A stretch of DNA of 64,000 bases from Gonatopus flavifemur (GCA_018340375.1 JAFFJZ010000002.1:43234001-43298000); one strand, 5' to 3'. Shown: positions 44,046 to 55,572, counted from the stretch's first letter. Made by a program: numbers and translations. Notes: generated from the sequence alone by a model not told the origin.

Positions 44046-44073
44046 GGCCCTTCCAACAACAAAACACAAACTG

Positions 44074-45014
44074 CACGGAAAAAAGGAATAGTTACAGCAA
44101 CTACTTGAATAACCGATTTTCGACTATCTACTTAAGTAGTTGCTGCAGCTACTTAGCAGTCAGGACAAATAACACGTTAGCTGCTTCAATTCACTCAAAA
44201 TACTTCAGGTATTTACGTTCGTTAGTGTGACTATCGAGTTAGTTGAGGCAGCTAACGTGTTACTTGTCCTGACTACTAAGAAGTTGCAGCAACTACTTGA
44301 GTAGATGGTCGAAAATTGACTATTTAAGGGGGGATCCTGCTTTAGGAGGCCTCAAAATAGTGTTTTTTCTGAGAATTTTTTGAGGTACCAAGAAAATAAT
44401 TTCATCCAACGAACTTTCCATAGTATTTTCATATATTTTTCATGTGAATACAAAAATTTTGTCCAGTGTGAAAAGATCATATATGTAAGAGTTATGTCCA
44501 CATTCGCAGAGCACTCCGCAATTCAAGTTTTCTATCGGTGGGAAAGATACAGGTCGTATTTCTCATCTAAAACAGAAAAACCGAACGACATTTCAATTTT
44601 CATAGATCATTCTTCTATGTGAACTAAGAAAACCCGGAAGAACTTGCTATAAAAATCGCTTAGACATGATTTTCCATAAACCTTTTAGGTTCAAATAGAA
44701 GAGGATACAAAACTGAAGATAACGAACTTTGATTCATTTCAATCGGACGTCTAGTTTGATTGCAATCACTCCCACCAGTTTATAAAGATTGTGGAAATGA
44801 AAACTGGAGAAAACACACTTTTCTTCATTATTTATCATTGGAGAAAAATTTTTCATCAACTTGAAACATCCACGAATACACTCCAAGAAATTCGTTTTAT
44901 TCAATTATTTTTTTCGTATCCAAAAAAATTCTTCAAAAAAAACGCTTTTCCGAGACCCCCTAAAGCAGGGGATCCCCTTAATTAGTTACTGCAACTATTT
45001 CGTTTTTTTCCGTG
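44074..45014. mobile_element. CACGG element with long arms and a nested TTAA element
   Basis: CACGGAAAAAAGGAATAGTT on the left and ACTATTTCGTTTTTTTCCGTG on the right. The left half (44090-44325) is itself a near-perfect palindrome with arms containing CAGCAACTACTT, CAGTCAGGACAA and AACACGTTAGCTGC. The G-rich element 44328-44977 splits it near the right end. Non-coding. Confidence 0.7.
44328..44977. mobile_element. TTAA-flanked GGGGGGATCC element, copy 1
   Basis: TTAA lies on both sides (44324-44327 and 44978-44981). Left GGGGGGATCCTGCTTTAGGAG and right, inverted, GGGGATCCCCTGCTTTAGGG are the termini. The interior (AGGTTCAAATAGAAGAGGAT, GGACGTCTAGTTTGATTGCAA, ATCACTCCCACCAGTTTAT) matches 63350-63450. 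TTAA flanks suggest piggyBac-type mobilisation; no transposase. Confidence 0.7.
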
Positions 45015-45619
45015 ATGGTGCAGCAACTCTGAAGCAACAGTTGCACTGCAACTTTTGCGGTTAAGGAATGTAATATTGTATCAATTTTTCAGAATCGAGA
45101 AAATATCAAGTATTGAAAAAAAAAAACACTTTTCCTAATCTATTTTTTCGTTGCAAGAAGACAGTTTTTGTTTCCAAATTATAAGAATACGGAAAATTCT
45201 CTTTTGATCAATTCCTTCCTAACTTCTCCAACACAAATATAAACTAGTTTTCAATTGATTATACCTACAATTTTTAATTACCTTATGATTATCTAATTCG
45301 CGAATGTCATTCATTTTATAAAAATTTCTGTGGTTGAATAATCTTACGTTGTTTTGTAATATGTTTTTGTCATAAGTTCTGAACAAATCAAAATTCTAAT
45401 GAGCGATCATGAGTGATGATGGTGATTTGAGTGCTCTATTGTCATCTCGAACATTCACCGATGTGATAGAAGCGTTGATTCTCACTCCCAGGATCTGCGT
45501 TTGATGCTCCCTCAGGGAACTTTTCAATCATCTGACTATAAATTGATTGTCCCCTATAGTGAGGATTGAGGCACATGATTACAATCTTTCAAAATTATTT
45601 TTTCTCAGTACAATTCTCC

Positions 45620-45741
45620 TAGATATTTGACGTTCTGGCATATACTTTTGAAATATCACCGCAATATTACTGAAATAGTGCTGCAATATCACAAAATGAC
45701 ATTGCTGTAACATTGCTGAAATATTATGTACTATATGGGAT
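45620..45741. mobile_element. AATATTGC element, small copy
   Basis: GCAATATTACTGAAATAG and GCTGCAATATCAC words. The right end inverted reads CCCATATAGTACATAATATT, close to the left end of 42107-42598. The left end is unclear. Confidence 0.45.
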
Positions 45742-45831
45742 CGCATTATAAAGGTATAGGAACCAGTGTAATCACGAAGTTCATTTCTGATAAAAATACA
45801 ATCCAAATTCGCTACGTCAGGTAAGTATTTA

Positions 45832-46059
45832 CCCACCAAACACAGTTCGTTACCACATCGTAACATAATGTCACTTGAAACAATTGCATAGAACCAACAT
45901 GTAACGAACATAAAAAATGTTATGTTACAATGACTTTGCAGCTACTTTTCATGAATGTGAAATTACAAGTTACCTGCCCATGTAACAAGCAGGTTAAATT
46001 GCATGGGATTTTGAAGTTACATGATAATTATGATATGGTAACAAACTTTGTTGGGTGGG
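45832..46059. mobile_element. MITE with CCCACCAAACA termini, TA target
   Basis: CCCACCAAACACAGTTCGTT on the left and AACAAACTTTGTTGGGTGGG on the right, flanked by TA. The arms (ACCACATCGTAACATAA and complement) continue the stem. The minus-strand open frame that runs in from 45579 is accidental. Confidence 0.75.
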
Positions 46060-46290
46060 TAACTTCAGTTGCGAGTTATCGCTAGAGTTGAGACAGCTAA
46101 ATTTAAAGTATTACATATAAAATAGCGAATAAATTTAGCTGGAGGAGTTGATACTTTGGCTGCAACAGCTAAAAAATCGCTGTCACAGCTAATAAGATTG
46201 TTGTAAGAGAAAATAGATTGCTCTTTCAGCAAAAAATTTGCTGTCCGAGGGAAAAGAACTCAGCGAAATTAGATTTCTCTGTCATGGTGA
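46060..46290. repeat. AGCT and TTGCTG dyad patch
   Basis: GAGACAGCTAAATTT, GGCTGCAACAGCTAAAAAATC, GCTGTCACAGCTAATAAG and TTTGCTGTCCGAGGGAAAAG show the same dyad style as 42190-42520 and 60086-60455. Termini were not resolved. Confidence 0.45.
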
Positions 46291-46412
46291 ATATTTTTTT
46301 CTTGTTTGTAATTGGAATATGAATGAATTTTTCATTAGCATGAATAACTTTTGCTTCCATTACATGAGATTGAGAATTTAATTGAAGAATTTCTGACAGT
46401 TCACGTTGTCTC

Positions 46413-46736
46413 CATATCGTACTGCGTGGATTTAAGGTGGATGAACAATATTGGTGGATAGGACGTGGAGTTAATATAGAGTAGTAATGTCAATCTCCCA
46501 CAGGATCGGTTTTGTTTTCATAAAAAATATGACGAATTCTTATCGATATTTTATCCAAATCTAAAAAAACTAGATATTCAATCAATGGAAAAAATCGTTC
46601 CTGATGAAGGAAACGTAGAGAAAACGACAAGAGTTCGCTTTACTTCGATCGCGGGCATCTCTACGTTGCAACACGTTGCACTTACGTCCTATTCAGCGAT
46701 CTCGCTCATCTAACTCAAATCCACGCAGTGCGATGT
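46413..46736. mobile_element. MITE with CATATCGTACTGCGTGGATTT ends
   Basis: CATATCGTACTGCGTGGATT on the left; the right end inverted reads CACATCGCACTGCGTGGATT. The interior is locally GC-rich (TTCGATCGCGGGCATCTCTACG, GTTGCAACACGTTGCAC) and may include captured sequence. Confidence 0.65.
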
Positions 46737-46817
46737 GTCTCATCAGTGAGAGTGATGTTGAAATTGTTCTTTTGCCCTCTGTATCGTAATATAAACCAAT
46801 AACAGATTCTGAAGTTC

Positions 46818-46983
46818 ACTGTAAAAAATTTTATCGGAAAATTCCTATATATTTATGTGAAGTAATTAACACATACATGCGTTATAGGAATTTTCCCAAC
46901 TCGTCCGGAAATTTACTGTGAAATGTTGGGGCCAATCCCATAAAGTTTGGAATTTTCAGATAAATGTGTAGGAAATTACAGTG
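46818..46983. mobile_element. CACTGTAAAAAATTTT MITE
   Basis: CACTGTAAAAAATTTTATCGG on the left and GGAAATTACAGTG on the right, with an inner CCGGAAATTTACTGTG that may be a second, older end. TCGGAAAATTCC and GGAATTTTCC words face one another. Confidence 0.55.
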
Positions 46984-47582
46984 TTGTTATACGCATGCGT
47001 ATGTCAGCCATATCTCTATAAACAATGATTACTGGCACTTCCATGGGCTGTTGATGGTCCTGCAACGCCAATGAAGAAACATTATCGGCCCTTTGAAACG
47101 CCTACAGTCGAGTTTGCTGTATAAACTTGATACTTTCTGTATGAAAAAAGGATTAATCTTGTATTTTCATAGCTCAGATGGGTCATTTCCAATTATTCTC
47201 CCTCCCCTGCTGGAAACGGGAATGGTTTCGGTTTAATTTGGATAGGATGACAATCCATCCCAAAAATTTTCAATACGGAATCTGATCAAACGCATTCAAA
47301 TTCAATTCAATTTAATCCAATTCTCTGTAGATTTTCTCTAGGGTCTATACATCCTCCAGAGTATTACACTTTTTTAAAAATAATATTACATTTCAATTTC
47401 TATCATTATGTGAAGATTTAATTTCAGTTTCTTCAAAGGATTTGAGAACAGAGGTAACACGTTTGCACGAATGTCTTGCTATTTCGGAAAAATAGTTATA
47501 ATTTTATATAAAAGATGTTATTCCTCACCCCGCTCATAGATAGAAACCGATTGAAGAGAATAAAAAATCCTGTAGAAACACA
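46984..47582. other. No gene or repeat recognised
   Basis: No coding region, inverted termini or tandem repeats were supported. Confidence 0.4.
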
Positions 47583-47862
47583 CGCAGGGAAAAATTCTTG
47601 CTGAAAAAGCGATTTCGAAAAATCTGCTTTGCTAAATTAGCAAAACGGTTGCTGTTACAGCAAAAATTCTGCTATTTTGGCAAGATATTTGCTAATTCAG
47701 CAAAATTTCCTAGTTGTCTGTATATCTACAATCTCGGATTGCTGAATGGCAAACGCTTGTCGAAAGAGCAAGATTTTTGCTGTAATAGCAAATTTTTTGC
47801 CATATCAGCAAAGCAAATCTTCGAGGTTTGCTGTTTCAGCAACTTTTTTTCTCTGAGTGCAG
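47583..47862. mobile_element. TTGCTG/CAGCAA dyad-array MITE, copy 3
   Basis: The clearest copy: starts CGCAGGGAAAAATTCTTGCTG and ends CAGCAACTTTTTTTCTCTGAG. Contains TTGCTGTTACAGCAAAAA, TTGCTAATTCAGCAAAA, TTGCTGTAATAGCAAATTT and TTTGCTGTTTCAGCAA. Colinear with 16905-17190 and 17940-18162. The apparent protein (runs of Leu-Leu-Gln-Gln and Ser-Ala-Lys) is an effect of the dyads. Confidence 0.75.
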
Positions 47863-49757
47863 ATGAACTTTGAATGTGGTTTTCGTCCATTCAATCGGTC
47901 TCTATTTGACTTTTTCGACAAGACAAGTTCTTATATTTCGAATTGAAGGAAAAAATTATCGATCCAAGTGTAGAACGGGGAATGGATTATTCCTTTTCAC
48001 CATCTAAAACTTGCAAGTGGTTTGGCGCATCAGAGAATTGATCGTGCCAGTTGGCGCAATACTCCAATCACTCTCTTTTTTTTTTGTTTTGACGTATTAT
48101 ATTTCAAGGTTGAAGGACTATGGGTAGAATTTTTAGATAGAAGCATGGTTTCCTCTTAATTATTCCTCGAAACGTTGCCGTCCAGAATTAATGTTAAATC
48201 ATATCAAGCAGGAATTCAATTAATTCCTCGGAATTTAATATCTCGAAATTCATTAGTGTGATAATATGATAATCTCCATACGGTATCAGCCAACACACAT
48301 CTATTACGAAGTATCGCGAATTGTATACGATGAATGTACATCGACATATTTATTGTGGTATCGAGAAAATAATAGAGGTGCGCATCTCTATCGCTATTCG
48401 AATTTATCTTTCCATACACTTGAGACTCCCATTTTCTCTTATCTTACTCAATTCCATGTTCCTCATCATATGTGTTTCAATGATTGTCGATGGGGGCAGC
48501 GATAATGTTACGTATAAGCTCGTTATTTTCATTTTGTCAGGTAAGGTTGACATTTACAGAAAAGAAATTTCATAAATTGTGCACACGAAAAGTATAGATC
48601 AATTGTGTATAGAATCAATTTAAAATCATTTTTTTTTCTCATATCATACTTTGAGAGATTTAGAAGAAAAGAAGAATATGTTTTAAGGAATTGGTCAGAA
48701 AATTGAAGAATAATTAAAAAATTTAGTCAAATCTAATAATATCAACCATTCTAGCCGGAATGTCAGCTCCAATGAAAATTTCTACTCACAAAACTTTCAG
48801 ATGGCTGTAATTTCCATAATTTCCAAAAACAAACCAATTTTCCATTGGTTACTAAACATTGTTCATATATTCATGACGCTGATCCATGATAAGGATTTTT
48901 TTTTTATAAAACATTTAACTAGTTTTTGATCCAAATTTAATAAACTCTTTATAGAAAACAAACACAATTAATTCTCTCCAGGATTGCTATTACACATAAA
49001 ATTGTATATAAATAGGAAAACATAACAAAATGTGACCTTAAAATAAGTACACAGATAAAAGTGTTTTTCTGATTCTATAATAGAATTTACAATTATTTGG
49101 TTTCGATCATTTGATTTAACTAAATTTTCTTCCAGCCAAGTATAAATTTTTTGTGTCAAATAATCGAAGTTGTTTGAAGATTTTTATTCAAGTATTTTGA
49201 TTTAAACAATTCAATATACAATATTATTGTTGAATAAATAATATTTTGAATCAAGAGAGTCAGAAACATATTATGTGGATTTCGAAGTGAATACATTTTC
49301 ACCTGGAGTCAAGTAAATATTTGTTCGGATGATTTTAAAAACTATTCACTTCAAACAATTATAAGTTCGATCAAAAACCACCTATCACTGTGTGTCGCGC
49401 CATGGTTCCCCTCGGTCATTTGTACGTCTATCAGCCAGGGAAAATCACATCGTCGTCTCTGTTCATCAGCGATTTTAGATTTTTGCTTCATTGATAACCA
49501 CGATTTTCAAAGAAGGAATTCTATCGACTGAAATTGCATGAATTGAATTCTATAACTTGATAACCAAACATTTTAGAATAGTTCATGAGTGATGAAATTG
49601 ATGGCCTTTTTCCTACCTATTTGAATGTGTATAAATATACATTTTTGAAATTTGGAAGAATTCAGTTTTAAAACATTTTTTGTATGACTGGTATTCGTGT
49701 CTTGGAAATGATGCCTCAAATGAAATTTTTTAATTGAAAATGTCGAAAGCCGAAAGA
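47863..49757. other. No gene or repeat recognised
   Basis: About 1.9 kb of AT-rich sequence with several short open frames in conflicting phases. None has a recognisable family. A slightly GC-richer patch at 49385-49470 has no supported function. Confidence 0.35.
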
Positions 49758-49975
49758 ATCTTGAAAGTACTTGTCTTTCAATTTACAAATGCAATATTAC
49801 AAAAGTAGCTTGCAAAAATATCGTTGAAATATCACCTGATAACGTAACATTGCTGCAATTCACTTGTAATTGGATGTTGTAATATTACTGTTGTAATTCT
49901 GATAACAGGTACTTTCAAGATCGCATCAACATTGATGCAATGTTAATGCAAGGTTCTAACGGAAATGCTCAGTGG
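49758..49975. mobile_element. CCACTGAGCATTTC MITE, left-truncated copy
   Basis: Matches 4946-5110 through CTTGAAAGTACTTGTCTTTC, AATGCAATATTACAAAAGTA and the right terminus AATGCTCAGTGGG. The left terminal repeat (about 65 bases) is missing. It has about 50 extra interior bases relative to the first copy. Confidence 0.75.
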
Positions 49976-50206
49976 GTTTTTTCTTGAATAAGCGTTCCGT
50001 CTTTTCTAACCAAAGAAAGCAGTGTACAAAGTGGCGATTTCCGCCCATTGATGCAGAAGTGAATGGCGTGTAAATATTTATAGTTTTTGAAATGCTGAAT
50101 TAAACAATTAGTGACAACGAGAAGCCCGAAAATCTATAGTGTAAGTGGGAAAGATTTGTGATAATCATGAAATTCGTACTCGACAGGATACATGCGCTGA
50201 ATCTTG
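49976..50206. other. No feature seen
   Basis: Short unassigned gap between two elements. Confidence 0.3.
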
Positions 50207-50572
50207 CACTGTTAAAAATTTCTATAGTAATTTTACAAAAAAAACGTTGGAAGTTTTTACGCACAACAAAAAAGTAATTTTGAAATTCTTTGTTGTAAGT
50301 TTACCACACAAATTTTTACAATTTTATTTAGGAAAATTACAAAATATTTTTAAAAATTTACAAAACATCTATCAAGAATTACTTTGGCGAAATTCCAATG
50401 CAAATGTTGTAATTTTATCAAACCAATTCTGTTGCAAATGTTTCGTAATTTTAATATCCTGCTTTGTGAATTCACTTTACAATTCAATTCAACTTAGTTT
50501 CAAAAAATTACACTGCATTTGTTGCATTTTTACAAAGCATTCATCAAAAAATTGTTTAGCAAAATCCTAATA

Positions 50573-51379
50573 CACGGAAAAAAATAAACTGTTATAAAAA
50601 AGAAAAAATAACATCAACCTTCGCTTCACTATGGTGTTTGGTAGAAGGGTAATAATGACATCACAACATTAATCATTGATGTCTGGAATAACTTTGTTGG
50701 CAATGGTGAAAAGTTTTTAACCTAAACGGGGAACCGAACCTGCTCTATCCTACCTACCTAACCTATTGAAACCTAACACGTTGCCAACGTAGCTAATCTG
50801 TACTTTGAAATTTAGAGCTTATTTGATGAACACATTTGCTAGTAAACAGTTCCACCAGTCCCCTGGAGGTTGTACCATGAAAGTTGACGCGCTACATTTA
50901 AACTACACATTCTTCGTACTTTTACATATCGGAATCATCGCGCTGAAAAATTGTCAAAATTCATTTCCGTAAAATATAAGTGATAAAATTGACAGTGCTT
51001 AAAAAAGTGATTCCAATAAACATAACTCAAAGACATAACCCTACTTTCGGAATCTGTTTTTGTTTTGTATCTAATAAAACATGAAATTAATGTGATTTTT
51101 GTGATAAGATTATATTTTGGTTTAAATTCATTATTTTGTGCTTTCCACTGAAAAATTATTCACATTATGTTATGTGTAAGAAGTGAACTAGAAAATATTA
51201 CAAGTTATGAATGTATCATCATGATGTATATACACTTATAATTGATCAGTTATAATAACTATGTGACTGGTATCCTTTACAGAACACGACAGTTGTGAGT
51301 ACTTGATTTCTTGTTTTGGTAACCGAATTTTTCTCACAGGAGTAGTTTTGTAAAATTGACTGGAATATTTTCTTCCGTG
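50573..51379. mobile_element. CACGGAAAA element nested in the tandem array
   Basis: CACGGAAAAAAATAAACTG on the left and AATATTTTCTTCCGTG on the right, flanked by TA. Removing it restores the interrupted repeat unit (CCTAATA, then CAAATGTTGTAATT), which fixes the boundaries. It carries a SINE-like sequence at 50725-50800. Confidence 0.8.
50725..50800 (-). repeat. tRNA-derived SINE-like sequence 2
   Basis: On the minus strand an A box TAGCTACGTTGG (50784-50795) is followed by TTAGGTTTCAATAGGTTAGG and a B box GGTTCGGTTCC (50730-50740). The middle matches the SINE-like sequence at 43285-43375, so both come from one family. No cloverleaf is kept. Confidence 0.55.
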
Positions 51380-51856
51380 TACAAATGTTGTAATTTTATC
51401 AAACAAATTCTGTTGAAAATGTCTTGTAATTTTAGTACGCTGCTTTGTAAATTTACTTTGCAATTCAATTCAACTTAGTTTCAAAAAATCACACCGTGTT
51501 TGTTGCATATTTACAAAACATCTATCACATTTTTGTTATGGTATTTCAATAGAAATGTTGTAATTGTATCGAAAAAATTCTATTGACAGTTTTTTGTAAT
51601 TTCCTTATGCTGCGTTGTTAATTTCCTTTATGATTGAGATTAATTTTGTTTAAATGAATTACAATTTATTTGTTGCATGTTTACTCAACATACATCCAAA
51701 GTTCGTTTAGTGAGATTCAAATACTAATATTGTAATTCCATGCGTGATGTATGTGTTGTTATTGTTACGAGGCTTAATCTAATTCATCTTACAGAAATGG
51801 CTGTGTCTCATGGGAACGTAATTGAAGACATTTAGTGATATTTGAGGGAGTACTCA

Positions 51857-51970
51857 TACTGGAGCCTTCCGAAGTAGCTGATCCAAGTGATCCGGATCAC
51901 TTTTCAACCAATCAAAACGCGTGAAAAGTGATCCGGATCCTTACATCAGCTACTTCGGAAGGCTCCACTG
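51857..51970. mobile_element. Near-perfect hairpin MITE
   Basis: ACTGGAGCCTTCCGAAGTAG on the left, with its complement on the right (CTACTTCGGAAGGCTCCACT). The stem continues through GTGATCCGGATCACTTTTC and complement. The loop is about 15 bases. The tight match suggests recent insertion. Confidence 0.75.
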
Positions 51971-52160
51971 TCCAAGATGAATGACAGTATTTCCCTGGGA
52001 AATGGTTCGAGTAAAAGTTTCTTGTTTTTTCACAGGTAATCCGAATCCACAACAAAAAGTAGCATGTTCCATTTAAAAAACCCAACTTTGGGTCAGAATG
52101 ACTCATTTCCGGTTGGTACCGGACGTTGGTAATGGAACCAATCGATAGAGCGTACCTGAT

Positions 52161-52276
52161 TTAGGTATACAAGCATATCGAGTTTTTCTCTTCAGAGCAT
52201 TCAGGGGGCTCATAAACCGCTGGTACGGGTGTTCTGTCACACTTTATATAATACACAGCTATAGTTATTGCAGGAA
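52161..52276 (-). CDS. Exon-like frame inside the 2.8-kb element, doubtful
   Basis: On the minus strand, after a strong acceptor (CTTTTTTTTTCATTTTAG, AG at 52278-52277), a frame reads ITIAVYYIKCDRTPVPAVYE and PPECSEEKNSIC to a TAA at 52161. The patch is less AT-rich than its surroundings and has a donor-like CAGGTACGC after the stop. It could be a captured host terminal exon. No family is recognised. Confidence 0.2.
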
Positions 52277-52430
52277 CTAAAATGAAAAAAAAAGAAAATT
52301 GACAAAATAATGCATTGTTGAAATAATTAAAAAAAATCAGTTTTTTCAATTCAAATTTGAACAGTGCACCATTTTGTCAATTTTTGAATGTCTTTCTTTT
52401 TTTCTTCAACAAAAGAACTCAAAATCTAAT

Positions 52431-52860
52431 TCAAAATTGTAAAAATACTGAAAATACCCATAATATTTGATGACTTGATTTCAATTCTAGTTTCAATATT
52501 TTTTGGGAACTTGACAAAAAATTGTAATGGAACAAATTACAAACAATTTTCGGGAGTTTTAAATACTTGTTGTTGGGAACTCATCAACGGTTCAATAAAA
52601 TTACAATCCGTGTTTAAAATATCTAAATTTTCAGTGAAATTACAATGCAGCATGTACTTTCCAAGTCAAAATTGTAAAAATACTAAAAATATTCGTAAAT
52701 TTTTAATCACTCCATTGTAATTCCAGTTCCCATCTTTTTTTTGGAAATTCACAGAAAATTGGAGTAAAACAAATTACAAACAATTTTTGTAAATTTCAAA
52801 AACTTATAGTTGAAAACTGATCAACGTTTCAGTAAAATTACAATACACGTAGCATTATTA
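52431..52860 (+). repeat. Right tandem pair of the 2.8-kb element
   Basis: Two units (about 52431-52670 and 52671-52860) share TCAAAATTGTAAAAATACT, AACAAATTACAAACAATTTT and AAAATTACAAT. The second is about 50 bases shorter. Confidence 0.6.
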
Positions 52861-53024
52861 CATAAAGATTGTAAAATTACGACTTATCTTAGTAGGTTTC
52901 TGAACATGTTTTGGTATAATACTCGAATTGTATTGTGTTTTGTATTAGCAACACACTGATTGGGAATTTTACTTATATTTTGTATTGTAAAAAAGTTGTA
53001 ATTTTACAAAAATTTTTAACAGTG

Positions 53025-53782
53025 TGGGTGTCAGTGTGGTGTTTACTTCTGGATATATAATATGCACTATTAAATTCAGCTATTCTAAGACGATGAGCGA
53101 TGTTCTGTCCAGGTCAGCATAGAACGCTACACAGTGACATACAAGACTTAGTGAAAAGTGTTCTGTAAAATATGGACTTCATACGATTATCACAACTTTT
53201 TCCCATTTTCCCATAAATTTTTGAGCTTCTTATTGTCAGTATCAAATTTAGCGTCTCAAAAACTATAAAATTTCACACTTCATTCACTTTTGCATCAAAT
53301 GGCAGAATTTTACACAGTTCACATCCCCTCCTTTTACCTTGAAATGAAGCCAATAGTATCTTTCGATCAAAATAATATTTATTTGATTGAAAACCAGGAT
53401 ATGTTTCACATGAATGCAACAATGCGGCTCTCCGAATGAATCTTTCATGCTCTCTTACAGAATTCTGTATGCGAAACGAATGAATGTATATTCGAATCGA
53501 AGAACCATTTGTTCAATCGAAGGAAATCACATCTTCATTTCAATCCAAAACAACACTTCATCAAAGTATCGTATTGATTTGGACGAATGAATTGTAGAGT
53601 TTGGATATTCAGATAAATCCAAAAAAGGTATCGAATAAATATTCATTTCACCCTATTGAAATAACATATTTATTCGATTCGACAAAACACTTTTATCTGT
53701 GTATCTCCATCAAACAATCCGAATTTGTAGTCAAATTGTTGTTTGACAAAATCATCATAGTTAATTAGAACGAAATTTTTTT
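53025..53782. other. No gene recognised
   Basis: Unassigned sequence. Words ATCGAATAAATATTCATTT at 53630 and facing TATTTATTCGAT suggest a decayed dyad only. Confidence 0.3.
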
Positions 53783-54057
53783 CCCAGAAAACAAAACGAA
53801 CGAGTCCACGATCGCTCAATCTGATGGACATAATGATGCATGAACAATTCACCAATGGTTGTACTATCAGAATGGCTAATGCGTAAATACTATCAATCAT
53901 TGTACAATCATTGATGCACAACAGTTGCAGTAGTCTTCAATGCATGCATCATTGGTCAATAATGTGTTAACATATCATATAGTTAATTGTAAAATCGTGA
54001 ACGACCTCAAAGTGTCCATGATTGTACAATAATCATTGAACCACTTTGTTTCCTGGG
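53783..54057. mobile_element. MITE with CCCAGAAAACAAA ends
   Basis: CCCAGAAAACAAAACG on the left; the right end inverted is CCCAGGAAACAAAGTG. The interior has facing AATCATTGTACAATCATTGAT and GATTGTACAATAATCATT words. The minus-strand open frame across its left half is not supported as a gene. Confidence 0.6.
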
Positions 54058-54920
54058 TTGTTAGCCAATGCGGAATTTCAATTCATTTTCAAGTACTTCA
54101 AGATTAGAGCTGGATCCTCTGATTGATTCTGCATTTTTTGATTCAGAAATTGGGTTGATGAATTCAATATTAATGAAGTAAAATGGTTGAAACGATCTAG
54201 TAGTTCCCTGGGGCAAAAATCGACCGATGCAAGTTCTCCAAAACATTCGAGTTCAGAGATTGCGTTGCTACAATAAAAACAAATGTGGTGTCTACTTCAA
54301 TTTATATGTAAATCACTCATTGGGTTTCACAGGGAGAAATTCATTTGAAGGATTATCGTGAGATTTTAGTATGAATTGTTCTGCGAATGATCAGAATTCC
54401 ATAAGCATTCCCAAAAGTCAATAATAACGGATTCTAGAATTATTGATTGTTATAGGACTCCGCATCTTTCGTGTCACCCTATGTTGTGTGGAGATTGCAA
54501 TAAAGGTATTCCTTCAACAATCCCTTCGGTATTTCCCTTAAAAATAAACATTCATAGATATATTTTTTTGTTTTAAAGTTTTTATATTAAAAACAATCAC
54601 TCGATATTTTATCACGTTCAGAACTCTGATCTACTCCAATATTTTATTCTCAGGCGCTACCGGTTCTAACAGATGATGGATATCTCACGAAGAAACAGTG
54701 CATCAAAGTTTCCTTTCAAGAATAGATATTTTCAGTTGAAGATAAATTTTGTTTGTTAAAGGTATATTACATATATCTCCGTGAAACTGAGTGACGTTGG
54801 AGAATTGGTTTTATTGGATATATATTGTTTTGTAGTGGAAGAATTTTCAAAATTGTATATAATTTACCATACGATTCCATATAGTCCGTATATAATTTTG
54901 AGAATTCTCCCTCTCATGCA
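54058..54920. other. No gene or repeat recognised
   Basis: AT-rich sequence; no supported feature. Confidence 0.35.
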
Positions 54921-55060
54921 TATCAGAGATGGACGATTTTTGGATAATCGATTCTTTTCTATGCAAACTTCATCAAAATTTTATTGATTTTTATACAATT
55001 CTGATCAGAACTTGATAGAAAAGCTGTTAAAGAAATCGATTCTCTCAAGATCGCGTGTCA
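54921..55060. mobile_element. Small MITE with AATCGATTCTTTT arms, second copy
   Basis: GAGATGGACGATTTTTGGAT and AATCGATTCTTTTCTATG face AGAAATCGATTCTCTCAAG and GATCGCG. Same layout as 41172-41301. Confidence 0.55.
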
Positions 55061-55065
55061 TTCGG

Positions 55066-55572
55066 ATTTCTGTGGTGTATTCAAAATATAGCCAAAATGT
55101 AATGATTTCCCGTTTAAAAAAAATTTGTTGGAGGCTTAGTTTTCAAGCTATGAGCAGTTTTAGATTTTTGTTCGAATCCAAATAACTAAACAGCATTGTG
55201 TTCTACATTCTTGACCCTAACATAATTTTCTAAGTTGGGAAACGCCGGATCTCTGGAAAAAAAAATTAAATCATCCTATCATTCTTTGTTTCGGAGCTAC
55301 AGCGATTTGAAATTTTTTGGCTTTTAGCAAATCAGAATCCAGCAACCTTGAATTACTATAGTTCCGAAACAATGAATGATAGGATAATTGAATTTTTTCT
55401 CCAAAGATCCGGCGTTTTCCAACTTAGAGAATGATGTTACAGTCAAGAATGTAGAACACAATGCTGTTAAGTTATTTGGATTTGAAAAAAAATCTAAAAA
55501 TGCTAAGGAACTAAAAACATTTTTTCAAATGGGGAATTCCTGCATTTTGGCTGCAGAATACACCACAGAAAT
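55066..55572. mobile_element. Foldback element with about 240-base arms
   Basis: ATTTCTGTGGTGTATTC on the left and GAATACACCACAGAAAT on the right. The arms include AGCATTGTGTTCTACATTCTTGAC-type and AAACGCCGGATCT sequences with complements, around a loop of roughly 60 bases. The open frame in the right arm is not a gene. Confidence 0.8.

Larger units (their letters stand above)
50393..51770 (+). repeat. Left tandem array of the 2.8-kb element
   Basis: Units share AAATGTTGTAATTTTATC, GTAATTTTA, TGCTTTGTAAATT, CAATTCAATTCAACTTAG and TTTGTTGCAT, repeated about every 165-175 bases. The second unit is split by the insertion at 50573-51379. The later units are more diverged. Confidence 0.65.
50207..53024. 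mobile_element. 2.8-kb CACTGTTAAAAATTT element with internal tandem arrays
   Basis: CACTGTTAAAAATTTCTATAG on the left and AAAAATTTTTAACAGTG on the right, with TG on both flanks and TTGTAATTTTAC-type subterminal words. The left part is a tandem array with a period of about 165-175 bases (units starting near 50393, 50568, 51546, 51713). The right part holds two units near 52431 and 52671. A second element (50573-51379) interrupts a unit. The centre (51770-52430) holds a hairpin and a doubtful exon-like frame. No transposase was recognised. Confidence 0.7.

Noticed and set aside
45579..45911. 110-codon minus-strand open frame
   Set aside because: It crosses two unrelated MITEs (45620-45741 and 45832-46059). 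The apparent protein is an effect of palindromic repeats.
47598..47873. Protein-like frame rich in Leu-Leu-Gln-Gln and Ser-Ala-Lys, seen again at 16857-17102, 60194-60475 and 61215-61463
   Set aside because: The similarity among these frames comes from TTGCTG/CAGCAA dyads, which read similarly on both strands. They are not members of a protein family.
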